A DNA stretch of 64,000 nucleotides from Branchiostoma belcheri (lineage: Eukaryota > Chordata > Leptocardii > Amphioxiformes > Branchiostomatidae): the NCBI RefSeq assembly GCF_001625305.1, contig NW_017804465.1, positions 1,527,666-1,591,665 of the forward strand. The letters are read 5' to 3'. The position numbers and the translations under genes are program-made. Shown piece by piece: positions 24,001-34,200 of the stretch (its first letter is position 1; every line of letters starts with the position of its first letter). The notes under the pieces were generated by a model. That model saw only the letters and a list, made by a program, of their open reading frames with translations. It had not been told where the DNA came from and made no database searches.

Positions 24001-27000
24001 GGAACCCATCCATACTCACTGGGAAAGGTGGGTTCTTTCTACATCAAGTCAGAATTATTATAATGTTAGCTTGAAGACTGAGATATTTATCTGTTGGTAG
24101 GAGTTATTCTGAAACACGTTTGTACTGTTATTTCCAGCACAAATACAATTGGACTTACTCAAATTTTTGACTGTTACAGTCCAATCTTTGTCAAGGAATG
24201 AGCAATCCACCACTTTTTGGGCAGTTTATGCAGATAGAACACGTGAATCAGTGGACAGTTTGTGTCCCTCCCTCTCTGTCCCTGTTGAGGGATTGTTGTA
24301 ATGCCACACAATCACAGTTTCCGAGCTTTCAAAAAAAAATCCGCACATTATACGTATAATGTAATTTTGGACAGTTATACTTTTCCTGTCTAATCTTAAT
24401 GTAAATGTCTTGATGAAGATTGAAGTAAAATGTTGTGTGTTTTATGCATATGTCTGCCTGCAGGAGTTGTGTGTGCAATGGAGGCTGCTCTGGACTTCCT
24501 CAGCATGGGAACTCTGAAGGAGAAAACAGTGGCAATACAGGGGGCTGGCAATGTGGGCAAGTACATGTATATTTGTATCAATTAACACTTTCACCCGTTC
24601 ATTCATATGTATGTATATTCAATAAGAGAGAAAACAGACTGGCAATACAGGGGGCCAGCAATGTGGGCAAATAGCATATTAATTTGAGATATACTTCTTT
24701 GGGACATACATCATTCTGAAAAGCTTTAATGACACAAATATTGCCATATCTTTGAACCAATACATGAAATGAAATACACTCTTGGTGAATGTAGGGATTT
24801 TATTACTCAAACTCCCAACAATACACCCTTTCTTTGCCATTATGGCCTGGTTACACACATGCATGTGGTACGATTACTATACAGTCACAAAACTGAGAAT
24901 ATTCTTGGGATAGCTGTGCATCTGTCCTGCAGTATTAAGCTGTCTTGCTATTGTTGGCAGTTGGTTCAATCACACAACAGTCTTCAAGTCTTCAATGCTT
25001 AACCACCATGTTGTTGTTTCACTTCCAGCTCTGGTGATCATAGAGACCCTGTTAGAGAAGGGAGTGAAGTACATCTACGTCACCGAGTGTCACCAGAACA
25101 GGGTCGACGACATGAAACGAGTCTTAGCTGACAAGGTTTGGTTTAACCTTCTCCCTGCTGTCTAAATATGTAACCCTGTAACCAATAGAGAACTGGTAGC
25201 CAAACTTCTACTTCAGTGTGCTAAAGGTTAACCTTCTCCCTGCTGCCTAACCCCGTGACCAATACAGAAGTGGTAGACAAATTGCTACTTCAGCATCAAC
25301 TTTCTCCCTGCTGCCTAACTCTGTATCCAATGGGGAATTGACAGCCAAATGGCTACCTCAGTCTAGATCTGCTTCTGGTTAAAAGAAAAACAACATTTTT
25401 AAGGAAATAAGGACATCTCTGTTTAACAAAACTATACTGTTTAACATTGATTGTAACATTTCCAATGACCATAACCCTCTGCATGTGCCATCTATAGTTC
25501 AATCAGATTATCATGTCCGAGCATGCTCTTAGAGTACAGTCAAGTGTTTTATGTTTGCCATCTGTTAACATGTGTACATGTACAATGTATGTAACATGTC
25601 CCCTGATGTCTCCCCTCTGCAGGCTAACGGCAGGCTGGAGATACAGAAGGTCCCTATAGACGACACCAGCATCATGTCTTATAACTGTGACATCCTGTCT
25701 CCATGTGCCCTCGGAGGGGTAGGCTTGCTTTCTTATCTTCTTGCTTTAGACTGAGACTTAGGGGCTCCAGTCAGGCACATAAGGCAGTCAGAGCTTGTCG
25801 TGAGTATTCCAGCAAGTATGACTGTATGTCTTGTAAATGTGACATAATGTCCATGTGCACTCGGAGGGGTAAGATTTACTTCTTCTGTTCTTGCTTTAGA
25901 CTTAAATGTAGAAGCATCTACTCTAAATAGTTTCATCAGGTTGGTACAAATGTAAGTCACTGAATAAAGAGAATCTTTCTACACAACCAAGTGTTTTATT
26001 CAGCCGACATCACCTTCTTCAGGGCTTCGTTTTAGAAGGATCTACATTACATGGAGTGGGTAAGAGCTAATGGAGCAATGTATCTAAGTATATCAACTGT
26101 TCGTTGTATCTTTCCCAGCTCCAGTGTCTTTCTGACACATAAGGCACTGAGAGCATTCCTGCAAGTTTGTTGTCTAGATATCCTATACAAAAAAAGCAAC
26201 CCTCACTTGGCTTATACCTCCTTGCCCTCCCCTCTCCCCAGATCCTGAATGCTGACACCATACCCCAGATCAGTGCTCCCATTGTGTGTGGTGCAGCCCT
26301 TTTTTTCCCTCCCTCGACTGTTCCTTACATGATGATAGTTTTAGTTTGTTCCTGTAATCATGACTGTACCATTTCTTAACTGTGAATTTCCCCTTCCCCC
26401 AGATCCTGAATGAGGACACCATCCCACAGATCAGTGCTTCCATCGTGTGCGGTGCAGCCAACAACCAGCTGGGCTGTCCCGAGGACAACCAGCTACTGAA
26501 GGAGCGCGGCATCACGTACATAGTGGACTATGTGGCCAACAGGATGGTGAGGCTTGTAAAGTTGATTTCTATATATAATTTAGCATGGATGGTGAGTTAT
26601 GAATAAAGTTTGAACTGTAATTTCCAACACAAGAAATTGAACTTACCCAAATTTTACACTGTACAACTCTAGTCTTTGTAAACGAATGAACAATCCATCA
26701 CTTCTTTGACGTCCTGTGATGCAGATGATACACGTGACTTGTGAGTTTTGTACATCAATCACAAAAATCATGACTCTAGCATGTCCAGAACACAAGATAT
26801 TAAAACTGGAGTTCTGCTGCAGTACCATTAAAAAGGCCAGAGGGTCCAAAATCTAATCATTTGTCAATGAGTCTAGACCTACCTACCTTCCAACTGTCAT
26901 GACAATCCATCCATAGCTTCTTTATTTATCGTTCTAAACCATACACATACGTGCAAACTCTACTAAAAACGTGTCCTACCAGGCAAATGTAATAAAAGCA

Positions 27001-27917
27001 ATATGATATAGGCTTTCTGTGAAGTTGGCATATTTCACAGAAATATAGAGCTGGGAAAATGCGCATTTCGTTATTTATGTAAATACAGAATAATGTGTTT
27101 CCTTTTCCCCCCAGGGTATTGTGAACTGTGCCAATGAGACGTACGGGCGTCTGCCAGATGATCCAGCCATCACCAGACATCTGGGGAGGGACTGGGATAA
27201 CTCAGTAAGCTGGCGTTCTTTGTTTGTTTTGCATAATCGTTTAACAGCCTTCAGGCATAACACAACTGTCCAGTTTTGTACAGTAAGTACAATATTTGTA
27301 AGACCAGACTGATACACTTACACTGGGAAGAACCCCTACTCTTTTCGATAAAGTGTGTTGGGTTCTTAAATGTGCTTGAGGTGTGGCCCTCCCCAAACAC
27401 GGGACCCCTGGCTTTATATTCCATCCAAGAGGATGTCCCTAACCAAAGCTAGGTACTCATTTTCACCTGAGTCAAGTGAGGAAGTAAGTGTAAAAAGCCT
27501 TTCCCAAGGGTACAATATTGGAGCCTGCTTCTTCTTGTTCTTCTTCTTTCATCCTCATCATGATGAGGTGTAGCAGAAGGTGTTCTGCTTCCAGTACTAC
27601 TGCTTGTCAGACAAACCAGCCTCAGATTCTATGACTGAGAGTTGTGGTTGGAGCCTGTTTAGCACTCAAACACTCAAACATACTCAAGACAACCTTGCCA
27701 CCTTTGTGTATTTCTCCAGGTGTTTAAGATCACTAAGGAGATCCTTCAGAAGGCTGAGAAGGAGGACGTCACACCTGTGGAGGCTGCCGACGTTCTTGCC
27801 GACAAGGCGAGTCGGGAACTCCATCCCATCTGGCCTCACCGGAGTCAGCAGATTATCAAAGCACTGGTGGCCGGCGGCTGGCATAGGGGGAACAACATCT
27901 ACGGGTCTCCATCTTAG
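14517..27917 (+). CDS. Leucine-dehydrogenase-like enzyme (Glu/Leu/Phe/Val dehydrogenase family), probably mitochondrial
   Basis: Probably the NAD(P)-dependent oxidative deamination of a (branched-chain) amino acid. Exons: 14517-14864, 15302-15400, 17463-17569, 18128-18249, 23902-24027, 24464-24556, 25029-25135, 25623-25718, 26403-26546, 27115-27204, 27720-27917; all phases fit, 509 residues. The Arg-rich, acid-poor N-terminus suggests a mitochondrial presequence. Family landmarks: CGGIRLWNY (150-158), Lys178 and Lys190 ([18 protein letters not shown]) with the same 12-residue spacing as the two active-site lysines of bacterial leucine dehydrogenase, SAEDVG with Asp230, GGSGNPS, the Rossmann loop GAGNVA (294-299), CGAANNQLG and [15 protein letters not shown] ~50-residue N-terminal stretch before the core has no bacterial counterpart that I recall. 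Substrate specificity is inferred. Intron 6 has a GC donor, and five exons have duplicated ends. A three-exon gene lies inside intron 4 on the other strand. Confidence 0.92.
14885..15120. repeat. (GT)n microsatellite just after exon 1 donor of the dehydrogenase
   Basis: About 220 bases of interrupted GT/GTGTCT repeats begin roughly 20 bases after the exon 1 donor. Open reading frames here in both directions are repeat artefacts. Confidence 0.95.
16975..17092. repeat. MITE-family fragment (ACATCCAGGTAATACGATA type)
   Basis: Shares CATCCAGGTAATACGATAC, AAAAAGCAGTTACTCA and CAACTGGATATGATTTT with the hairpin at 59498-59663. Related complementary pieces occur at about 40195-40315 and 40970-41075. 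Confidence 0.7.
17238..17408 (+). repeat. Two decoy copies of the dehydrogenase exon 3 start, each with acceptor
   Basis: Exon 3 (true start 17463) is preceded by copies at 17238-17283 and 17358-17408, each after a good CAG acceptor and each reading [15 protein letters not shown]. The first then reads LP and stops (TGA), the second LT and stops. The units are about 110 bases and include the intron between them. Confidence 0.92.
17815..17912. repeat. Dispersed inverted repeat, TCTGGATAGTCCATG type
   Basis: CGGTTCTGGATAGTCCATG and, inverted, GACTATCCAGAACTG enclose GGCAAATCTAC. The same unit appears repeatedly at 50837-51062 in a DLD intron. Confidence 0.65.
18005..18052 (+). repeat. Decoy copy of the dehydrogenase exon 4 start with acceptor
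   Basis: CTTTCCACAG followed by GGCAGGAGGAGGTAAAGGTG reproduces exon 4 (18128), coding [16 protein letters not shown] with mostly third-position changes, then reaches TAA. A fainter piece of the same exon is visible at about 17918-17957 (GCATAACAAACACAGGGACC). Confidence 0.88.
18250..19800. other. Intron 4 of the dehydrogenase, first part
   Basis: No exon recognised between 18250 and the end of the antisense gene at 19801. Contents are AT-rich single-copy-looking sequence plus the tandem repeat at 19187-19775. Confidence 0.5.
19187..19775. repeat. Tandem repeat, three units of roughly 195-240 bases
   Basis: Units begin ACTGAAATCCTAGTACATA at about 19187 and 19379, and a diverged ACTGAAATCCTATAGCTAGT at about 19619. 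The first two share AATGATCCTGGTAGGTTTC and CACCCTAGCCTGGTGCTAAT. The array abuts the stop codon of the antisense gene and probably forms its 3' UTR. Confidence 0.85.
19801..22638 (-). CDS. Unrecognised membrane protein: Pro/Gln-rich N-terminus, hydrophobic hairpin, possible TRADD-N-like domain, helical-repeat C-terminus
   Basis: Three exons on the minus strand: 22638-21949, 21258-21028, 20751-19801, all phase 0, 623 residues. Residues 1-130 are rich in Pro, Gln and Ala. About 142-160 and 168-192 are Gly/Ala-rich hydrophobic stretches, probably membrane-inserted. About 198-265 ([20 protein letters not shown], then LQLLLEDEL) resembles the strand-helix pattern of TRADD-N domains of metazoan immune proteins; this is my pattern reading and is unproven. 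Then an acidic linker (about 278-300) and a helical region (about 370-600) with TPR-like segments such as [19 protein letters not shown]. Entirely inside intron 4 of the dehydrogenase, antisense. No duplicated exon ends were seen in this gene. Confidence 0.82.
22639..23901. other. Upstream region of the antisense gene and rest of intron 4
   Basis: Holds the promoter of the 19801-22638 gene, unassigned sequence, and a fold-back at about 23500-23760. I see no coding exon. Confidence 0.5.
23553..23765. mobile_element. Fold-back MITE-like element
   Basis: Left arm GCCTCCACCAGGCTTTGGGAGGCG...AGAGTAGAAATTGGCC, right arm GGCCTATTTAATTCTTTTCAGCCACC...CGAAGCCTGGTAGAAGCTA. The core GAGGAGTTGGTCCACTAG...GGACCAACTCCC recurs in the elements at 28870-29045, 60180-60375 and 61330-61497. 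Confidence 0.78.
24557..24562 (+). promoter_or_regulatory. GC splice donor (GC-AG intron 6 of the dehydrogenase)
   Basis: Only the junction GTGG|GCAAGT at 24556/24557 joins in frame to exon 7 (CTCTGGTGATC, 25029), giving GAGNVALVIIET. The nearby GT (24553) would give a frame with an immediate stop. GCAAGT is the usual form of minor GC donors. Confidence 0.85.
24628..24671 (+). repeat. Duplicate of the 3' end of dehydrogenase exon 6 with its GC donor
   Basis: AGAAAACAG then ACTGGCAATACAGGGGGCCA and GCAATGTGGGCAAAT repeats exon 6 bases 24516-24561 with a few substitutions. It keeps the GC in the donor position, then TAG. Confidence 0.85.
25838..25907 (+). repeat. Duplicate of the 3' end of dehydrogenase exon 8 plus intron start
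   Basis: AATGTGACATAATGTCCATG, then TGCACTCGGAGGGGTAAG, and TCTTGCTTTAGACT copy bases around 25686-25751 (exon 8 ends at 25718), so the copy spans the donor and about 30 bases of intron. Confidence 0.8.
25923..26035. repeat. MITE-family fragment (GTTTCATCAGGTTGGTA type)
   Basis: Starts GTTTCATCAGGTTGGTACAA and contains CTACACAACCAAGTGTTTTATTC and CCGACATCACCTTCTTCAGG. Matching starts occur at about 1927 and 53676, marking one dispersed family. Confidence 0.6.
26242..26298 (+). repeat. Decoy copy of the dehydrogenase exon 9 start with acceptor
   Basis: CCTCTCCCCAG, then 57 bases matching exon 9 (26403): [19 protein letters not shown] against [19 protein letters not shown]. Four of the seven base changes are silent. 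The copied frame stays open into intron and ends at TAA about 80 bases later. Confidence 0.88.
27395..27560 (+). repeat. SINE-like repeat body
   Basis: Contains CCCTAACCAAAGCTAGGTACTC, ATTTTCACCTGAGTCAAGTG and TTTCCCAAGGGTACAATATT, matching the bodies of repeats at 35500-35730, 51925-52150 and 63190-63310. Confidence 0.6.
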
Positions 27918-27967
27918 TATTTATCATGAAAGTTCATCTGTGTTGGTAGTTATTGTTTGAAGTTAAA

Positions 27968-28152
27968 CTTTAGATCTAACACAAAGAAGTTCTCTCACCA
28001 AGAGCTTTCGACCAGTCACTCTGGTCTTCCTCAGTAGACTGACCCAGTGAGGCTTGTCACATGGCTTCTTTGAAGTGTGACTTCAACACTGGGTTAAAGG
28101 TATCTGGTCGAAAACTCTAGGTGAGAGAACTTCTTTGTGTTGGATCTATCGT
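27968..28152. mobile_element. Fold-back MITE in the dehydrogenase 3' UTR
   Basis: Arms AGATCTAACACAAAGAAGTTC...CCAAGAGCTTTCGACCAGTC and the inverted TCTGGTCGAAAACTCTAGGT...GAACTTCTTTGTGTTGGATCT. Relatives lie at about 45870-45960 and 58672-58825. It starts 50 bases after the stop codon, so transcripts would carry a long hairpin. Confidence 0.85.
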
Positions 28153-28431
28153 TTTAACTTTAAACAGTCATAGTATTTGTAGTGTAATTTTTAAAGTCTC
28201 TGTCACAGGTAGCCAACTATGGCTGGACTTAGTCTGCACCAGCCTACTATGAATTAGAAAACATCAAAGTCAGGAATATTCTTTCTGCTTGGATGCAAAC
28301 AGAGGAACGAACTGGAGCTAGACTAGGACAGATTCCAGACAACTTGTCAGTTAAGTTGTGGGAAGGTCTTGAATGTGTGACAGGGGCTCTAGTTAGAAGC
28401 AAACATGTTTGTTTATTGTAAGGCTTTAAAC

Positions 28432-28437
28432 AATAAA
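28432..28437 (+). promoter_or_regulatory. Candidate poly(A) signal of the dehydrogenase
   Basis: AATAAA in CAATAAAATG, about 515 bases after the stop codon. Another AATAAA lies at about 30556. Which is used cannot be seen. Confidence 0.5.
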
Positions 28438-29872
28438 ATGTTAAGAAATGAATGGAGAAATGGTATTTAAGAGGGTACTTCATCATATTGGTGAATTAAA
28501 TCAATTATAACAGAACTATGTGTACAACTATGTATGATATAGTGCTGATGATTGAATCACATGTAGCCGTCCACAAATTCTCTCCACATATCTTTGAAAC
28601 ACTGAAGACCTTAAGTGCAAAAAATAATAGCGTAGTCCATGTTGACTTAGAGTGTGATAGCACAGAATAGTTGATACAACAATGCAATGTTTAAGAACTG
28701 GTATACATGTAATCATGTACTATACAAATCTAAGACTATCGATTTCAAGATACAGCCATATCATCTGTATTTAAGAGAAAAACTGAAATTGCAGTTTTTT
28801 TTACACTATATAGAATCTGAGTAGTTATATATTTACTGTTTACATTGGAGCAGTACAGCAAGACCAATGCATTAAGTTAGTCTCTACCAGACTAACTACG
28901 CTGGCTATATATAGGTCGGGAGAATATTTGCCAGGGGAGTTTGGCCGCCTTGGGGTTTGATTCCCCTGGCCAATTTTACCCTCCTTTTTGCCAAATTCTA
29001 CGATCCGTATTGCCGTAGAAAGGCCTGGTGGAGGCTGGCATTAAGCAGCATTTGGATATGATAGATGAGGGTTCACTCATTTAGTGTTTTCAGCAAAAAT
29101 AGTGTTTTTGTTTTTAAGATTATAGCAAACAACATTAATTGTTTGAAATAGGATTTTTAGTCCTCAGAAGGCAGCTGTTGTTTCAGAATGTCTATGCACA
29201 ATGAGAAGCAGTTGAAAATGAGATACTATAATTAATCACTGTACATAAATATGACTGTGACAACAGAAACTTGTACTTAGAACTCTAAGTAAGATATGGT
29301 ACTGATTTGTAATTTTCTGATGTAGCAAATATTTCTCCAAAAGTTTTATCTTAATTTTGAAGTGATTTTAAGGTCAGTAGTAGGTTGAATAGATGATTGC
29401 TTAGAACTATAGTTTTGAAAAAATAGAAAAAATAAGGGAAGTGTTTTAGTGGTGTCGTGAAAAAAACTAGTGTTCATTAGTTTGTAATATCATGTTTGGC
29501 CGTAATTCATGATGGGAAGAAAGCAAGATAGGAATTCTTATCTAGATTTTTTTTGACATTCATAAGATGTGTACAATGTATTGTACAATGCAAAGTATTT
29601 AGTTGTTTCTGTTCCATTTGAAGCAACTTGTTGCAAGATCCAGGTGAAAGTTTTTATTGTTTACTGTGATTAACTTTTGTTAGGCACTTAATTAACTCAA
29701 TAATTGTTTTAGATGGCAATATTGATTTTAAGTTAAGTGGTCTTTTCAGGAATTATTATGCTGAGATGGAAAAGTGATTTTCCCACAAATGCTTTTGCAA
29801 CAATGTGCTTTAGTGGCAATTTATGTGCCTTTTTCTAGTTGAGTATTTAATCATGGTGTATTGTACTGTATA

Positions 29873-30284
29873 AGGCCACACCGATTTAATTTTATGGATG
29901 ACATCCTCTGAAGACCCCCAAACTAGTGCGCGGGGGCGAAAAAAATAAAAATCCGTCCAAAAATAAAAATGCTACTAAACCACAGGAATACAAACCTGGT
30001 ATTGTGAATTTGGCGCATTACATAGCGACGTATACGACAGGCCGACACATGCTGGATTTTTGCGGAATATATGAATCGGCACTGCTGTACGTATGTACTG
30101 AGTTCTTGAGTCTTGGAGCTTCGGTAGCCTGGCTGCCGTCAACCAGAGTTATCACCACCGTGCACTACCCAGGCCTAAAGCCAGGCCAGAGCCTCGGAAT
30201 ACGTGATTTTTTTTTTTTTTTTGAGATCGGGCGAAAATCAATGCGTGCGCGGATGTCATCCATAAAATTAAATCGGTGTGGCCT
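29873..30284. mobile_element. Fold-back element, AGGCCACACCGATTTAATTT family, copy 1
   Basis: Inverted ends of about 35 bases: AGGCCACACCGATTTAATTT with TATGGATGACATCC on the left, complement ending GGTGTGGCCT on the right. The same outer ends bound 41844-42227, whose interior differs. About 412 bases long, with no transposase. Confidence 0.85.
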
Positions 30285-30692
30285 AACTTCTATCAACAAA
30301 ATACTTGTAGGCAGTAGTAGGAGTCTATTAAACAGTGTTGGGAGGAAGAAGACCTTCTGTCAATAATAGAAAATGTTTAACTCTTTAAGCTCCTAAGAAA
30401 GTTGTTAACCGTCCAATAGTTTCCTGCAAAAGTCGAAGAACCAATGAATTGAATTAGTATTGCCTTATGCACAGTCATGTAATTTTCATGACTTTTTTTG
30501 TTTATACTTCAGGCTACACTGTGATCTCTCTATATATAATTCACAATGTGTCGGGAATAAAGGATGTCAACATTGAAGAATGATGTGTTATTATAATAGC
30601 CTTGTAGTTTGCTAAAAAATAATGTTCATTTGTTTGCATGTCATGTTATGCATTGCCAAGAGATAAGACTGTTTAATAGTCATGAGAAAATG

Positions 30693-30951
30693 TAGCCTGG
30701 GTGCCAGACTGTTTCCAGGGCCTACACAGGCCAGCTCCTTGTCTCCAGGACCAATGTGTCCCCGAGGAAATTTCACCACAGACACCCCTGAGTTTACATT
30801 AAGTGAGTAACTCAGATGTAGATATTCCTGCTTGTTGTACAGTAAGTGTTTTTACTGCCAGGCTGTGGTAAAATCTCCTTTGGGGCATGTTAGCCCTGGA
30901 GCCAAGGAACTGGCCTGTGTAAGCCCTGGGAACAGGCTGGTATCCAGGCTA
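30693..30951. mobile_element. Palindromic MITE, TAGCCTGGGTGCCAGAC family
   Basis: Left arm TAGCCTGGGTGCCAGACTG...CCAGGGCCTACACAGGCCAG, right arm CTGGCCTGTGTAAGCCCTGG...GGCTGGTATCCAGGCTA. A shorter relative is at 31544-31725. Confidence 0.8.
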
Positions 30952-31172
30952 AGAAATTGTTTAATATCAAAGAGCTAAAAATTGTTGATTTTCCAATTAG
31001 TAGTATTACCCCGAATTTAGTACATAAAATGTGTCAAAACTCATCGGCAAATTTCCTAAATACCAAACCCAGACATTTACGTCCAACACTTCTTCAATCT
31101 TCAATTCCTCTCACGAATCGTGACGTAATCCGCGCCAAATCCGTCACACAACCCGCGCGCCCTGAATAAATT

Positions 31173-31195
31173 ATGCAAATGAGTTTATGACGTCA
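31173..31195 (+). promoter_or_regulatory. Octamer and CRE motifs upstream of the IRAK1-like gene
   Basis: ATGCAAAT (31173-31180) is a perfect POU/octamer motif and TGACGTCA (31188-31195) a perfect palindromic CRE, both within 100 bases of the start codon at 31271. Motif identity is direct; promoter function is inferred. Confidence 0.55.
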
Positions 31196-31270
31196 GAGGG
31201 GGCGGCGGGGGTTTCCCAAACTTTTACCGCAATCGTCACTTCCTTGTGGGTCGGTCTCAGTGCTCCGATC

Positions 31271-34200
31271 ATGGCGGCTGCTGTTCTCGGTAGCATGAAG
31301 GCAGCACCTTACACCCCGGTCCAGTCGCGAAGTCCAAGTCCTCAGACCAAAGTGGCCGTCGGAGACATCGAGTACTCCAAACGGAGACGACTTAAAGATC
31401 TTCTGGACCCGAAGAAACACTGGGAAGATGTCGGTAAGTGACGAGCTTCTTCGAAGTGTTTTGGTGGTGTTTTTTTCCTGCACATGTCGGAAGTTCAGTT
31501 TCTCAGAAATTATTTGAAGGACTTATTGACCTTGATAATTTTACTAGCCTGGGTGCAAGACTTTTCTTGGGGCTAGTACTAAGGGCAGAGCCTTAATAGA
31601 CCCCTAAGAAGCAAAACTTAAGGGGTGTGTGTATGGTAAAATTTCCTTGGGGACATGTTGTTGGCCCTGGAGCCGAGGATATAGCCTGTGTACTAGCCAC
31701 GGCAACAGTCTGGCAACCAGACTAGATTTTAGATTTTTAGATTATTTATAATCTCCAAGCAGATCATACGGTGGCAAGGCAGTATCTATTGGCCAGAGGA
31801 GTGCCCATTAGCCACCAAATACTTTCTGGCTTGACCAATTTTGATACTGTCTTTTGCGACTACCGAAAGATCTGCTTGGAGATTAAATCTTTTACACGTT
31901 TCCTCTATTTCTTTTTCCTTAGCTGGGAGACTGGATTACTCCCAGGATGAGATCAGTGCCTTTGAGTTGGACTACAGAAGACCGGACGGAAGTCCCACCA
32001 TGAGGCTTCTGGAACATCTTGGCCAGAAAAATGTCTCGGTGAACAGACTTTTCGTCGTCATGTGTGAGTGCGAGCTCAACAGGGCCGCCGAAGTTCTGAA
32101 ACCTCTGGGTACGTAGAACACCTTTTAGATAGGTTAAGACAAACTTTTTTGTAATCTTTGAGTTTTGCGTCGTATATGTGAAGAGATGGTGGATGAATAA
32201 GCCTTAATAAGCGTTAAAATCAACAATTTTTACACAAGTTTCAAACGTTGTTGAAAAATTTTTGGGAAAACAAAATGGCGGCTTTTGCACTTACTTTACT
32301 TCCGGGTTGGGCTAGTTACTAATTTTACCCACGTAGGCTTTTAACAACTGACAGCTAAAATTAAAGTTATCAGAAGTTTTTGTATTCCAACTTCTAACAC
32401 ACCAACCCTTTTACCCATCTGTTTAACTCATCTATAAAGTACACTGTTTTTTTTTGTTTTTTTTGTTTTTTTTTTGTAGAAGGAACAACTTTCATGATAG
32501 GAAGCACTGAAACATTTTAGGGAAGGTGGTCGCCAGGAAGTTAAGGAAATGAAATTGTTGTTGAGCGTCATCCGAAACCGCATTGACGCCACAAAAACTT
32601 CCCCAGTTGGAACCCTTCCTAAAATTCACATCCCTAAAATAGGTTGCTGAATCATTTTCCTTGTTTAAACATTAAAACTTTGTAGTATTCAAAGAAAATG
32701 TTGTCGTTTATAAATTATAATATAATCATGATATAATTTTATTGATAAGTTGAGTACTACACATGCCCCTTCTTGTAAATTCTTTATGTCTTGTGAGAAA
32801 AACAAACATACTTGGAATCCCCCAGGTTAAGAAATGACTACACAAGAGTTCTATTTCCTATTTCCTCTGTATTTAAAAACCAGTGTACAATCCAGTGTCC
32901 TGATTATTGGACGTATCAAACCTTTGAGACTGCTCGCCTGTTCTGATATATTAAACGTTAGTAGATTGTATAACTTTAAAGTTACAATTCCTATAACATT
33001 ACATGTATATATTGAAAATTATTTTGCACAGAGTTGAACGTGAAATATTTGCTATGGTTATACCAGTTTACAGCAATGAGTCATATGGCTTAGTAGGTAA
33101 GTCTTGTATTTGACATTCTCACTAACTTATAGTTATACCTATAAGACCAAAAAGCCATTACTATGTAACTGTAATTTCATTCATTTTTGCAGGGACACAT
33201 TTAATTTCCTGCAGGAAAGGAGGTCTTTAAGTTCTTGGATGAAACAAGACTACTACTATGTCAGTATAGCCTGGAATTTCTGGAAAGAAATATGTGGCAA
33301 AAATTTAACCATTGCTTTCCCCCTAACAGTGGATGTCAAGTACCACGGATATCTGAGAGATGAGGAAGACCCCCCAGTTCCCACTGTGCAGTCTGATGAG
33401 AACTTCGGCAAACTTTCCGACACCTTTGGGGCCTTGAGACTTGATAATCAAGGTAGGTGTTGCCTCTTAAAAGTTAAAGTACTCCATGGGTTTTATCAAG
33501 GACATTATAGTGTCCTAATGGTTTTAGTTGCTCAACTTCTTAATTTTCTTAAACTTGTGACAAATATTTAGCATTTATGATTGTATAACTGCCATGGTCT
33601 GATTGTAAAAGCCTTTTAACAGTATTACCTCTGCCAAGAAGATTTTTGAAGCTGTTTGTCTTTGTGATTGTTCAAAGTTGTGTGGCCTAAGGGCTTCAGA
33701 ACTGTACATGGGTGATGCCTTATGCGGCATGTTGTAGAGAAATTTAAGGACTTGCTATTATCCTAATTTTGTCTAACATCATGTGTGATTTTGATTCTAG
33801 GGTCAAGCTCCTCCATGGACTCCCTCCCCCTGCCCCCTCCCCCACCCATGCCCCCCGGCATCTCCCCACCCCCCAACATCAGGGTGTGCCAGCCGCACCA
33901 GGACCCTGGGGGCAGAGAGGATCATGGGAGTCCTCCCAAGGAAACAAGGGAAGAAGCACAGGAACGACTGAATGGTGATTCGAAAGATGTTTATTTTTGT
34001 ATTTACAAAGTTGTAATATTTTTTATATCATGGTTTTGTAAAATTTTTAATTATGGTTTTGTAACATTTTTTATATCATGATGATTTTGTAATATTTTTA
34101 TATGATGGTTTTGTGGTAGGTTTGACATGATATTTAGTACCCTAGGTACACCAGTTTGGTGCCTTTTGATAGTTTGCTATTATCCATTTTGCCATTCTGT

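Larger units (their letters stand above)
28450..31172. other. Intergenic region between dehydrogenase and IRAK1-like gene
   Basis: No gene recognised. Contains fold-backs at 28870-29045, 29873-30284 and 30693-30951, and AT-rich sequence. An open frame at 29926-30366 lies mostly inside the second fold-back and shows no known domain. Confidence 0.5.

Noticed and set aside
29926..30366. 146-codon open frame as a gene
   Set aside because: It lies mostly inside a fold-back element, shows no domain I know, and has an AAAAAT-rich start typical of non-coding sequence.
31187..31270. Upstream start codon for the IRAK1-like protein
   Set aside because: It would begin within a CRE-containing promoter segment (ATGACGTCA) and add 28 residues with no family counterpart. 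The ATG at 31271 has better context.
33104..33329. Upstream extension of IRAK exon 3 as coding
   Set aside because: The open frame continues upstream of 33330, but CCCCCTAACAG is a good acceptor giving the required phase 1, and the upstream part does not resemble IRAK linkers.
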